From positions 352,081 to 416,080 of the forward strand of contig JBAIAA010000598.1 of the NCBI GenBank assembly GCA_037893245.1: 64,000 bases of DNA, read 5' to 3'. Made by a program: the position numbers and the translations under genes. The notes below the pieces were generated by a model, which worked only from the letters and a program-made list of their open reading frames with translations, ran no database searches and was not told the origin of the DNA. Of this stretch, positions 52,080 through 63,478 are shown piece after piece. Source of the DNA: Crossaster papposus. Lineage: Eukaryota > Echinodermata > Asteroidea > Velatida > Solasteridae. How positions within the stretch are numbered: position 1 is the stretch's first letter; every line of letters begins with the position of its first letter.

Positions 52080-53815
52080 GTCCAGATGTACGCAGTTGTG
52101 ACTGTGCATCACGGTGGCCAGATGTACTCGGTTTGGACTCTGCATTATGGTGGCCAGATGTACTAGGTTAGGACTCTGCATCATGGAGGTTAGATGTATT
52201 CAGTTGGGACTGTGCAAAGTGGCCAGATGTACTCAGTTGGGACTCTGCATCATATGGTGGCTAGATGTACCCAGTTGGGACACTGCATCATGGTGGCCAG
52301 ATTTATCCGGTTGGGACTGTGCATCATAGTGGCCAGATGTACTCACGTGGTGCGTTATGGTGGCCAGATGTACTCAGTTGGGACTGTGCATCATGGTGGT
52401 CAGATTTAGGCTGGGACTCTGCACCACAGTGGTCATATACACTCAGTTGGGACTCTGCATCATGGAGGCTAGAGGTATTCAGTTGGGACTCTGCATCATG
52501 ATGGCCAGATGTACCCAGAGTTGTATGACTCAAGTCCAGGACTCGGACTCGAGTCCGTCTCGAGTCATAATTTTGGTGACTCGGACTTGACTCGAGTCAC
52601 GTCGGCAAAAGACTCGGACTCGGACTCGACTACCATGACTCGGACTTGACCTCGAGGACTTATGACTCGAGTCACGTATTTTCACCAACAATACCTTTTT
52701 ATTTTTTTTGTAAATATTAAAAACAATTCCAATGATCCGATCGTCATGCACATTGGGGAATATTAACGTTTAGCACACGAAATAAGCAGTTATACTGATG
52801 TTGCAAGTAATAGTGTTCGTGATTAATGTGTTGCTATGCCCATGTAATGTACAGCGCACGTACATGTACATGTGTATGTTCAATACGCATAATAACACTG
52901 GGATATATTTCTGTAAAAGCATTATTGTGCACGACACCAATATTAACGCTGGTATTCTGTCAACCTTAACACCATAGCCACTGCTTGATGCATATTACTA
53001 GGGAAATAGGAATTCGTCTCCGGAATCCGAATGACGGCTTTAGCTGGCTGCGGCTATATCGCTACCTCTTTTTAATGTTAAAACATAGGCGGCTTACGCG
53101 CTGATCTAGCCATAGACGCAACCGAAGCTGACCATAGTCTGGCATGTCTGGTACCTGTAAAAACACCGCCTGACTGAGATGGCTGTGTGTTGTTTGCGAT
53201 CAATAGTGATCCAGTCATCTAAGTGAACTGGTCAAAGTAGTTTAACTATTTAATTATTTAAACTTAAGTGACCCGTGACTCGGACTCGGACCAAGTGACT
53301 CGGGACTCGGACTCGACATAGGTGACTCGACTACAACACTGGATGTACCCGGTTGGGACTGTGCATCGACCATGCATGGCAAGATGTACATGTACTCAGC
53401 TGGGCTTGTGCATCATGGTGGCCAGATGTACCCGGTTGGGACTGTGCAACATGGTGGCCAGATGTACTCAGTTGGGACTGTGCAGCATGGTGGCCAGATG
53501 TCTCCAGTTGGGACTTTTCATCATGGAGGCCGGATGTACTCGGTTGGGACTGTGCAGCATGGTGGCCAGATTTACCCGGTTAGGACTGGGCATTATCATG
53601 GTGGCCAGATGTAGGCTGGGACTCTGCACCACAGTGGTCATATGTACTCAGTTGGGACTCTGCATCATGGAGGCTGCAGTTGGGACTCTGCATCACGGTG
53701 GCCAGATGTATACCGCTCAGTTTGGACTCATGGTGGCCAGATCGTTGTACTCTGATGGGGAATCTCCTGTTAGCCAGATGTACTCAATTGAGACTCGGCA
53801 TCATGTAGCCATTAG
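52080..53815 (+). repeat. 36-bp minisatellite, first array, split by a hAT element
   Basis: Units such as GTTGGGACTGTGCATCATGG, TGGCCAGATGTACTCA fill 52080-52515 and 53342-53815 in one orientation. The unit length is a multiple of three, so long HHGGQMYSVGT-like frames exist in several frames on both strands. I regard none as a gene. Confidence 0.88.
52516..53341. mobile_element. hAT-type non-autonomous element, 826 bp, 8-bp TSD
   Basis: Ends CAGAGTTGTATGACTCAAGT and (inverted) CAGTGTTGTAGTCGAGTCAC. Dense GACTCGGACTCGAGTC words sit in both termini. The duplication GATGTACC is perfect at 52508-52515 and 53342-53349. No ORF in the interior. It lies inside a minisatellite unit. Confidence 0.88.
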
Positions 53816-53929
53816 CTTCTACAGTTTCACTATCTACATGTACCCGGGTTTGTTCGAACCCACACTGGTCAATGATGGTTGGACTAGGCAGGACCAGCTA
53901 ATGATCGAGGTTGGGCGCATATTTCTTCT

Positions 53930-54003
53930 TTGAAGAAATGCATTGAATGCAACACAATCCTTGGTTAAGGGCATCAGTTTTGGAGCTTTCCAATTTTGTT
54001 TTG
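53930..54003 (-). pseudogene. Small Crypton-like fragment
   Basis: Minus-strand frame QNWKAPKLMPLTKDCVAFNA-FLQRR is almost identical to part of the element at 50028-51768. The upstream side (53789-53890) is shared with 55801-55890, linking it to the second array. Confidence 0.75.
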
Positions 54004-54782
54004 AGAGAACAGCCAGCTCCCAGGACCTCTCCCTTTTGTACATCTAATACAAGTTTAGCTGCCTAAAGATTTGGTCTGTCAAGGACTTGGTATTAAAGTG
54101 AGATTTGATGATTTGAATAATCTTAGGATTTCCTTGTTTTGTAATGTGTGCTTATGCGTTTTACTTGTTGTCTTGAACCAATTATGAGGTTTTAGGGCAA
54201 AACTTTCTTTGTTAAGTTTTGGAATGTACAGCCCAAGACTAGTAGACGCTTATGTTTTATTCAAATCATGAGCTGGATTACCGGAACTTTACTGTGAATT
54301 ATGAATGTTAACATTCATATTTCACATGGCTTGATAACTATATTCCACTGATTTTCCTGGCACTGCTTTTGTAAATGTGGTGCATTGCGTGTACATTTCA
54401 GTGAACCGTTTGCGATAGAAGCTTTGAAGAAAAGTCAACCAACAAGAGTATTAATATGCAATTTCCATTTTAGTGTTAATTCTCTACTAAAATCAAGTGT
54501 ATTTTTTGTCGAGCTCAATTTGTATCGTTTTTGAAGTAGTCTTATTTTATTCCATCCTGATGTGTAGCTATAGGCAATGTAGGGAGGGTTACGAGAAAAC
54601 TAGTTTACACAATTTAGATAGTTGCAATTTCGACCATTTTTGCCAGACTAGTCACCAGATTTGCCCAATTTTTATCACTTTCAAAGATCATGACACACAT
54701 TTTGAGAACACAGATTTGATTTGCAATGTGTAATGACTCTGTTCATAACACTCAAAACATAATTGAGAAAATATTTTGTGCC
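54004..54782. other. Gene-free spacer between the minisatellite arrays
   Basis: AT-rich, no repeat or exon recognised. Confidence 0.5.
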
Positions 54783-55790
54783 CAGATGTACATTTGTACT
54801 CGTTGAGACTCTGCATCATGGAGGCTAGATGTATTCAGTTGGGAATCTGCACCACGGTGGCCAGATATACGCAGTTGTGACTGTGCATCATGGTGGTCAG
54901 ATGTACTCGGTTGGGACTCTGCACCACGGTGTCCAGATGTATGCAGTTGTGACTGTGCACCATGGTGGTCAGATGTACTCGGTTGGGACTCTGCACCACG
55001 GTGTCCAGATGTATGCAGTTGTGACTGCATCATGGTGGTCAGATGTACTCGGTTGGGACTCTGCACCACGGTGTCCAGATGTACGCAGTTGTGACTGTGC
55101 ATCATGGTGGTCAGATGTACTCGGTTGGGACTCTGCACCACGGTGTCCAGATGTATGCAGTTGTGACTGTGCATCATGGTGGTCAGATGTACTCGGTTGG
55201 GACTCTGCACCACGGTGTCCAGATGTACGCAGTTGTGATTGTGCATCATGGTGGTCAGATGTACGCAGTTGTGACTGTGCATCATGGTGGTCAGATGTAC
55301 TCGGTTGGGACTCTGCACCACGGTGTCCAGATGTACGGAGTTGTTACTGTGCATCATGGTGGTCAGATGTACTCGGTTGGGACTCTGCACCACGGTGTCC
55401 AGATGTATGCAGTTGTGATTGTGCATCATGGTGGTCAGATGTACGCAGTTGTGACTGTGCATCATGGTGGTCAGATGTACTCGGTTGGGACTCTGCACCA
55501 CGGTGGCCGGATATACTCAGTTGGGATTGTGCATCATGACGGCCAGGTGAGCTCAGTTGGTAGTCTGCATCAAGGTGGCCGGGTGTACCCGGTTGGGACT
55601 GTGCAGCATGGTGGCCAGATGTACTCGGTTGGGACTGTGCATCATGGTGGCCATATGTACTCAGTTGGGACTCTGCATCATGGAGGCCAGATGTACCTGG
55701 TTACCTGGTTGGGAGTGTGCATCATGGTGGCCAGATGTACCCAGTTGGGACTCTTCATCATGGTGGCCAGATAGATGTACTCTGATGGGA
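54783..55790 (+). repeat. 36-bp minisatellite, second array with 72-bp higher-order period
   Basis: Two alternating variants, ...GGTCAGATGTACTCGGTTGG GACTCTGCACCACGGTG and ...TCCAGATGTAYGCAGTTGTG ACTGTGCATCATGGTG, give a dimeric 72-bp unit repeated from about 54890 to 55500. The edges return to simple 36-bp units. Confidence 0.9.
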
Positions 55791-55866
55791 CTCTTCTGAG
55801 ACTCGGCATCATGTAGCCATTAGCTCCTACAGTTTCACTATCTACATGTACCCCGGTATATTCGAA

Positions 55867-56110
55867 CCCACACTGGTCAATGATGGTTTGTTCTGTGGAA
55901 AACCTCAGCAGAAACTCACCTGGCATTGCAGTAGGCACCACTGTCAGGAAACATTGGTTTGTGAAGTTTTGGCAATCCCAAAGGAGGAAAAAAGAATGAA
56001 GCGGCAGAGTTGGCTGCATATTCGTAACCTGGGCAACCATGAACCCAACAACATGGTTTTCAAAGGAGAGGCTAAGGACCTGATTGTCCTCAAAAGACTA
56101 ACAGAAGGAA
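55867..56110 (+). pseudogene. Crypton-like element, N-terminal fragment
   Basis: Frame LFCGKPQQKLTWH, then CEVLAIPKEEKRMKRQSWLH and IRNLGNHEPNNMVFKGEAK matches the N-terminal finger region of the minus-strand element at 50028-51768. The frame stays open to 56196, but recombinase motifs are absent here; the matching C-terminal region reappears at 60390-60785, beyond the LINE. The two may be halves of one element separated by insertion and loss. Confidence 0.6.
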
Positions 56111-56120
56111 ATAATAAACT

Positions 56121-56320
56121 AGAAATGTGTTTGTGGACAAACACAGAGCTGTTTCGAGTGTCTAAAATTACTTTCAATTTGTGTGTGGTGGTCTAAGTAT
56201 GTACCCAGTCTGAAGTTGATCGGATTTACCCAAGTGACAAAGATATTATTGGTTAAAAAAATGTGTACAAATCCTATGGGGAAAACTACACCTTTAATGT
56301 GACGTCACATGCAGGCGATG
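56121..56320 (+). repeat. TGACGTCA-bearing module, first copy
   Basis: GAAATGTGTTTGTGGACAAA, CACAG-AGCTGTTTCGAGTG, GTGTGTGGTGGTCTAAGT, then AAACTACACCTTTAATG followed by TGACGTCACATG. The same order recurs at 60845. Confidence 0.75.
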
Positions 56321-56974
56321 ATGTCACCATCACCTACTGGAAAGCAGCGTTTTCTCTGATTGTCGTATAAATTTAACGCATTAAAGTTACATGGTGTCCA
56401 CTTCTCAGTTGAGTCATTGAGTCAAGTCAAAGAAATTTATTTATTTTTTATTTAAGTTAATGTGTTCCTCCTATGTTGAAGTAAAAAATTTAAAAAAAGA
56501 CTTTGTTTTTATCGGCATATTAAAAGGTGGACACCGTAACTAACTACCGTTAAGCTAGACTACTAAAGTTTTACCATTTAACCAGTGATTAAATACCCTT
56601 AGTTTTCAAGATCTGATCATGCATGTTAACATTAGTTACAAAAATGACGTGGACACCATAAATTTTAAATCAAGGCAAACATTTCAAGTGTGTCAAGTTT
56701 ATTATCACTTGCTCAACTAAAGCCTTCAAGGTACTTGCCTTAACAGTGGCCTGTTTTCATTGCATGGTTCTCAAACAGGTTACAAAAAATACACCAACCT
56801 GCCAACATGGCTGTCTACTGAAACCAATGTTAGTGTCCACTAAACCAACGTTAACAAAAAAGGTCGCCACTCGCAGCAAGTTTTCCTACTAAAACATGGT
56901 AAAATGTTGAACTTAATGTTGATACGTACCTTTTTTGTTGTTATTTACATTTTGATCTGGTAGAATTTAAGGAA

Positions 56975-56977
<3 letters not shown>
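56321..56977. other. Gene-free stretch
   Basis: Several GTGGACACC words. Nothing else supportable. Confidence 0.4.
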
Positions 56978-57008
<31 letters not shown>

Positions 57009-59235
57009 TAGTACATTTATTTCAACGCTGCCATTAGCACAGAATAGAAGAAAACAGAATTCACTTTAACAAAGAGTAAACAATTAAATGATCTAATTAT
57101 AATTATATACAGAAGTATAAAATTATAATCAAATTAATGACAACATTTAGGTATAAGGTGAAGCGAATTGCTTTTGTACCCTAACCTATTGACAGACAAT
57201 CTATACGGTCAACACAAAGGACAAATGACATTATACGTAAACAAACAATATAACAAAACACACACTAGAAAACACAAGCTGGTGAGAGACACATAAATTA
57301 ATTTCATAAATTATAACTAATTATATAGATGTGAATCAAGAAGATAGAATTTCAGCTTTTTAACAAATATAGAGAGGGAGTTTGATGATTTTAGGGACTC
57401 GTCTAAGCTATTCCAATATAAAGTGCCACGTTTAAAAACACTATTTTTACACAACTCTGTTCGGCTAAACTGGACATAAAAATTGTTCTTGGCAGTACTT
57501 CGGGTATTATACAAATGAATGTCAGAGGTTAACATGAAGAATGAATTAAAACAACTTGGTAATACATTGGTTTTAAATTTATACATCAATTTGCCTAAAT
57601 TAAAATAGTACAGGTCATAAAACTGTAAAAGACTCAGGTTTGTAAATAAAGGAAGGGAATGATCACGATAGCCAGCTTTTGATACTATTCGGACTGCTCG
57701 TTTCTGCAAGGTAAACAGTTTGTTGTATTTAGATGAAGAACCCCCCCAAGTCAAGATTGAATAATTTAAATATGGCAAAACAAAAGAATTATACAGAGTT
57801 AACAAGATTCTACTGGGCAGGTAATATTTTAGACGGTTCATTATGCCAACATTTTTAGATATTTTTGTCGCTATGTCATCAATATGGTTTCTCCAGGTGA
57901 GATGCTCATCAATAGTTATTCCTAGGAATTTAGTAGTTGTTACTTGGTTTAGCCTTGATTCATTTAAAATTAGAGGAACAGATTGAGAATATTTATACTG
58001 ATGGGCACAGAAAATCATATAGTTAGATTTCAATAAGTTAAGACATAATTTGTTTGCTAAGAGCCAAGTGCTAATTGTTTTAAGTTCAACATTGAGGTTT
58101 CTAACAGCAGTGTCAACATTTTGGTGAGTATATAGTAAACTTGTGTCATCAGCAAATAAGCAAAATGAAATAATGTCGGAGGTGTTACAAATATCATTTA
58201 TATAAAGAATAAAAAATAGAGGACCTAACACAGAACCTTGTGGTACTCCACAGACAATATCACGATCAGTTGAGTTTACAGAATTATAAGACACATACTG
58301 CTTTCTGTTAGTCAGATAACTTTTAAATAGGTCCAAGGCAATCCCACGCACCCCGTAATGTTCCATCTTACTTATTAATATTTCATGATTGACTGTGTCA
58401 AATGCTTTAGATAAGTCAAGGAATATGCCAATTGAAAATTTATTATGATCGATCGCATTACATATTTTACTGAGAACATATGATGTTGATAATTCAGTTG
58501 ACCGGTTTTGTCTGAAGCCAAATTGTGCCTCCGAAAGAATATCATTCTTGTTTATAAAAGATATTAACCTAATGTATATAAGCCTTTCAAATAACTTGGA
58601 GAATGTCGACAGAACTGAAATTGGTCTATAATTAGTAATATCATGTCTACAACCTTTTTTGTAGATTGGTATAACTTGGGCTATTTTTAAGCCATCGGGG
58701 AAATACTCCTGCTGTTAGACATTTATTAAAAATAATAGCTAAAGGTTTTGCTAACGAATACCTTGCCTGTTTTATTACAAAAGAATTCAAAGCGTCGAAA
58801 CCAGGGGCCTTGCCAGAAGGAATTTTGTTAATATTGTCCACAATCTCCTCTTGGGTAATAGGTGACAAGAAGAATGAATCCGAACATCGGGTATTTAAAA
58901 ATGAATGAAAAGAGGTGTTACATAATGGTAGTCCACTAGAAAGACTGCTGCCAATATTAACAAAATAGTTGTTAAATGAATCAGCAATTTCGGTGTCGTT
59001 CGTAATGTTAATGCCATCATGGTTAAAATAGGAGCTACTTTTTTGTTTACGCTTATTTAAAAGAGAATTAATTACATTCCACGTACCTTTTATATTATTT
59101 TTTACTTCATTGAATTTTTTATATAGATAATTCTTTTTGGATAATTTAATCAGAAAGTTAAGTTTATTTTTAAAGCTAGTATAAGTAGATTTATTCCAAC
59201 ATGTTTGATCAAAACTTACGTTAGTTACAATAAGA
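56978..59235 (-). mobile_element. LINE, 5'-truncated, with 29-nt poly(A) tail
   Basis: On the minus strand: the C-terminal part of ORF2, a ~310-bp 3' UTR and a poly(A) tail (29 T at 56978-57006). The endonuclease and ORF1 are missing. The 5' limit near 59235 is approximate. The tail type and sequence distinguish it from the (AAAT)n LINE at 29540. Confidence 0.85.
57317..59230 (-). pseudogene. LINE ORF2 fragment: reverse transcriptase with one frameshift
   Basis: The N-terminal part has KKNYLYKKFNEVKNN and PSGKAPGFDALNSFVIKQA. An extra C near 58698 shifts the frame (GVFP|RWLK instead of DGLK). In the other frame the sequence continues IPIYKKGCRHDITNYRPISV, EAQFGFRQNRST, FLDLSKAFDTVNHEI, CGVPQGSVLGPLFF and the catalytic FADD, then the typical C-terminal TLQKRAVRIVSKAGYRDHS and LYNTRSTAKNNFY. 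CR1/Jockey-superfamily reverse transcriptase (family knowledge). Confidence 0.85.
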
Positions 59236-60389
59236 CGCGAAACAGAATGCAGTGGACACGACGCGTAAATTAGCAAATAAGTGACCTTCAGGTCATCGAC
59301 ACAGGGTACTTTTCATGTGTACTGGCCAACTCAGGATTCTGTTGATTACCAGTTAAATTGCGACAACATTTAACGTACAAGTGGACACGAACATAAATGA
59401 GTGATCGATGTGTGGATTTTTTTCATCCTTATATTAATGGGGGATGTACAGACATTTTACACGATGATTATGCAGCTAATTCAGAAAACAATTGCTTAGT
59501 TTGGCAAGAATGAGGTTTAAAAAAAACAATCTGGCTTTTTGAACATCATATGATGTGGTGAACACGACGTGTAACTTTTGGAACACGCAGATCACAGCGT
59601 TCATGTGCGTATTTTTTTTGTGGGCCAGTATATTTACTTACTCAAGTAATATGCACAAAGTAATGAAAATAAATAAGGGATATTAAAGTCTTTGATTTAA
59701 TGAAATTTTGATGAAATTTTTTTTAATCTGTGTCCCGTTTTTAGATGCCATTTTGATGCTTGTAAACGTGAATTTAAAACGAAATATCCTGTATTCACAC
59801 ATTATTTATCTCTTAAACATATGTACATGATGTACAATATTATCTAAAATAAAAAAATGATTGCAAATAGTAATATATGAGAAAGTCAAGATTGTGTTTG
59901 CATAATGAAAGATAGTCAGTATTGTGTCCTTACACTTATGAACCTGACTATAAGCCAGAGTGAAATACAACAACAATTTTTTAAGATGGCCACTCCAGGA
60001 AAAACCCTTAGTTTACGGATGATCAAAAGAGCCAACGACCTGCATGACAATAAAAGCTGGAGAGATATTAACAACAAGACACTCACAGTGAAAGCAAAGA
60101 TGAACAAGAAGGAACAGGAACAAAAACGTTAAGATCAACATAAATCAGGCACTGCAAGATTGATAAGTTGTTTTCCATCACCAAATCACATAAAGCTTGG
60201 TTGCTTTAAAAAAATTCCCCTCAATATGACTGCACTGTTGATTGCTACAAAACCTCATCATCATGAAATTCAGTTGCATCATGGAGGAATAAGAAGGAAT
60301 CTCCATGGTTGCATTGTGTAAATCTCTACTGGGTATGCAATTGTACAATGTCATACGCGTGGCCATTGGTAATCAGCAAAAAGGTTAAC
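59236..60389. other. AT-rich DNA with an unplaced 75-aa ORF
   Basis: The ORF at 59905-60132 (+) is Lys/Gln rich toward its end (KAKMNKKEQEQKR). I see no family motif, and its position between Crypton-like pieces may be coincidence. Repeated GTGGACACGACG words occur at 59253-59270 and, varied, at 59560. Confidence 0.3.
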
Positions 60390-60785
60390 GCAGATGGAAA
60401 ACTCACGGCTAAAACATACAAGGAGCTGGCCAAGGTGACACTTACACAGGTTGTTTTGTACAATAGAAGACCAAATATATGAAAGTATTGAGGTTGACAA
60501 CTATAATCAGCAAGTACAATCCAAGAGAGCTGTTCATGATGAAATTCTCGAAAGCTAACTCCACCCGAAAAGGTTTCTCTAAAAAGGCTGACATTGCTTA
60601 TGGTGCGGGGAAAGCGAGGGCGTGGAGTTCCAATTCTCATGCCAGTTAACATGAAAGAAAGTGTAGATATGTTGGCTAAAAAAAAACAAGGGTAAAAAGT
60701 TCCTGTTTTCTCGACTTTGTGAGAATTCAACCACTCCTTTAAGGGCGTCTGACATTGTTGCCGAGTTAGCAGCATCTGCTGAACA
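60390..60785 (+). pseudogene. Crypton-like element, recombinase fragment (plus strand)
   Basis: Nearly the same DNA as the inverse of 50410-50790: ACACTTACACAGGTTGTTTT, then GTTCATGATGAAATTCTCGA, then GGTGCGGGGAAAGCGAGGGC and KFLFSRLCENSTTPLRASDI with VAELAASAEQ. Frames are broken several times (extra bases at 60680 and 60475). It preserves the empty TTAA site at about 60738-60742. Confidence 0.75.
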
Positions 60786-60844
60786 AAAAATGTGTACAAA
60801 CCCAATGGAGAGGAGACTAAAACAGAAGAAAAAGAAAAAAAAAC

Positions 60845-61500
60845 CTAGAAATGTGTTTGTGGACAAACACAGCTGTTTCGAGTGTCTACAATGACTTTCA
60901 ATATGTGTGTGGTGGTCTAAGTGTGTGCCAAGTCTGAAGTCGGTTGGATTTACCCAAGCGCCAAATATATATTGGTAAACAAAAAACGTGTCCGAATCTT
61001 AGAGGAAAAACTGCACCTTTAATGTGACATCACATGACACCCGTTGACGTGATCATTAATTTTTAGTGATTAATTTTAGTCTATAACACATACTTGTATA
61101 CCAAGTTTGACGCAAGGGTCTTAAAAACTACACCTTTAATGTGACGTCACATGACCTACAGTAACGTCACCGTGACGATTTTTCTCTTGGCCCACTTGTG
61201 GATGGTGGTCGAGGTGTGTGCTATGTCTCAAGTCGATCGGATTTACCAGTGTCAAAGTCAATAGTCTGAAGAAAAACGTGTACAAAACCTATGGGGAAAA
61301 ATTGAACATTTAACGTGACGTCACGTGACCACTAATGACGTAATCGCAACGAATTTTGTTCTAGGACCATCCTTGGGTGATGGTTCAACTGTGTGCCAAG
61401 TCCCAAGTCGTTCGGACTTGCCAAAGTGTATTGGTCGAAGAAAAACGTGCACAAACTCTATGGAGAAAAGTCTGAAGGAAAAGAACATAGGGCTTTTTCG
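60845..61500 (+). repeat. Degenerate tandem modules with TGACGTCA (CRE-like) cores
   Basis: Modules near 60845-61035, 61080-61160, 61165-61330 and 61365-61500 share GTGTGCCAAGTC-like, AGTCGWTCGGATTTACC, AAAACGTGTACAAA-CYTAT and CACCTTTAATGTGACGTCAC. TGACGTCA is exact at 61142 and 61317 and altered to TGACATCA at 61025. One more module lies at 56121-56320. Confidence 0.65.
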
Positions 61501-62310
61501 CATTTGTATTTTTTCCTCAAAAACCATTCAAAAGGAATTATAAACAGATTAAAAGTAATCAAAACGAATTTAGGTTATTTAAACAGATTAAAGTTAATTT
61601 AAAGTGATTAAACCGATGACGTCACACATTTGTAAACTTTCGGTAAACTACCTAACCAACCCAATACAAATTTTTTTTTATTTTAGCATGTTCCGTTGCT
61701 GAGATACGGCTTAAAGGTCAAAACGTAATAAATCACATACAATTGTATGATGGCGTCAACTTCCGGTCTGGTGACGTCAAAATTTGTTATCGAGAACGAC
61801 TCACGCGCCTATTATATTCACGATTTCTTGCCATTCAGGAGTACATGGGCGCGTCCATATCATTGTTCAAATTTCCCGCCTCACCCGGGACATTATGACG
61901 TAGTGTTTGCACATCGCTTTATTGTGTGTTGTTCGCACTGGTATCCTACCTTGACGTGGCCAACTACATTATGCAGACGTATGTTGTACGGCGCCCGACT
62001 ATTGCGAGTACATGTATTGCATTTCTGTGCAGAATATCGACTTGAGGCGCCACAAACTATCGTTTATTTTTGTATTTTCTGAGAAGAATAGAAAATCTGT
62101 GAGCTAGTAATTATGGCATCAGGTCCTTCTCCGTATTATTTTGAGCCCACTTTCACATGTACAGTACACATTATGTATACACTATGCCGTACACAAAAGG
62201 GTTCACTTGCATTCATTGCGCGTGCAGGGCCGCTATCGATCGGGCTTCGCGTACTGATGGTGCAGACACTACGTCACAATATCTCGGATGTACCGATAAA
62301 CCAGAACAAA
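61501..62310. other. Gene-free stretch with chance ORFs
   Basis: TTAAAnTAATTAAA-like words at 61535-61605. The open frame at 61747-62082 shows no family motif and its composition looks like untranslated DNA. Confidence 0.4.
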
Positions 62311-62328
62311 ATGGCGGCTCGCATGACG
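62311..62328 (+). other. Possible first coding exon of an unseen downstream gene
   Basis: AAAATGGCGGCTCGCATGACG is followed by donor GTAAGC. The AANATGGCGGC context is that of a YY1 site overlapping a start codon, common at metazoan promoters (established knowledge). It encodes only MAARMT before the donor. No downstream exon is found in this window. Confidence 0.2.
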
Positions 62329-63240
62329 GTAAGCGCAGTGCGAGGAAATCTCTGTTTTATGATTTTTATCGGTTTCGGTAAACCGATAAAAATGAAATAA
62401 AAATCAAGTCACAATGGCAATTGACACTCTTTAGCATTATGCAATTATAAACTATGGATGGAGTTTCCCTTTTAAATACACTGGTTATAAAGTGGTTTCA
62501 GCAAACTTCGCCACACACATAAACATATTATTAATTTCAACCATTTTCAACCTGCCACTAGAGGGCGCTATAACATGTTATGACGTCGACGGTAATTTGT
62601 TTGAAAAGTTCATTCTAGCAAGACACTAACATCGTTGAAAGTAAGTTCATGAAATTTTTCATTTTCAAATTATAAGGCACTTCCGGTTTGGACCGGAAGG
62701 AAGGGTCACGTGACTTTACGCGCACGAGATAAAAGGAAGATCCTGGATTATTCTATCAAATGCCACAAACATCAAGTTTCTAAACTAATCCAGTAAAAAA
62801 ATTGGCAACTTCAGGTCTAGGTGTAATGTTGTCTTGGTCATTAAAAAAAATAGGTAATCCAATGCAAGGGAGGACCTGGGGTTCAAATGGGGACCATGCA
62901 CCCCCTTCTTTATTTTGAATTGCCATGAATCTTGCTTAAAACAAGTAAAGTTTCCCTTTTAAAATGAAATATATACAATACCAAGAAAATGTCTAAAGGA
63001 ATGTGTGGTTTCTGATGGGAAAAGATGAACAATTGCAGCACAATGTCAAGCCAAGGAGGTCTGTTGAAACATATTTGATGAAATGTGGCCTAAAATGTGT
63101 GGTTGCTTTTATGGAACGGTTAAGATTTAACTGAAAAGGAATCCCTTTTTGTATCAGTTACATTTGATAGTTTTTCACAATTTCTTGAATCAGTGTAAAT
63201 TGTTGATATTTGTGTGTTTTTACTTGCATATTGATGATAA
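62329..63240. other. AT-rich DNA with dispersed short repeat
   Basis: TGAATTGCCATGAATCTTGC begins near 62918 and recurs at about 63624 and 63821. GTTGAAACATATTTGATGAA is also shared (63063 and 63862). It is probably an unnamed dispersed repeat in three partial copies. Confidence 0.55.
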
Positions 63241-63478
63241 TTAACCAGTTAGCGTCGGATGACGTGTATACACGCAAAGTTTTTCCGGAATTCAAAACGG
63301 ATGAGGATGAACACGTCACGAGCAAGGCCGGAAATATCTGTCAGCGACTGGCTCGCAGCGAGCAAGGCCAGAAATATCAGGTGTGCTACCCACATATGCC
63401 GACTCGAACCCTCAAGGTTTGTGAAAAACAATCCTGGGTCTGGTCAATGTCAAAATAATCCTGGCGTGAACTGGTTGA
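63241..63478 (+). mobile_element. TTAA MITE, 238 bp
   Basis: TTAACCAGTTAGCGTCGG at the left and CGTGAACTGGTTGA at the right (right border TTGA, one change from TTAA). Family words GGATGACGTGTATACACGC and GAGCAAGGCCGGAAAT are present. Confidence 0.8.

Noticed and set aside
54752-55774. Three ORFs of 236-249 codons in the minisatellite
   Set aside because: They repeat a 12-residue unit in three frames on both strands because the DNA unit is 36 bp. This is tandem repeat structure, not a gene.
54783-55790. Possible CRISPR-like array (36-bp repeats)
   Set aside because: There are no unique spacers. Whole units are contiguous repeats, in an intron-rich eukaryotic sequence.
61747-62400. Two plus-strand ORFs of 95-111 codons
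   Set aside because: No family motif, no splice context and no codon pattern unlike surrounding non-coding DNA.
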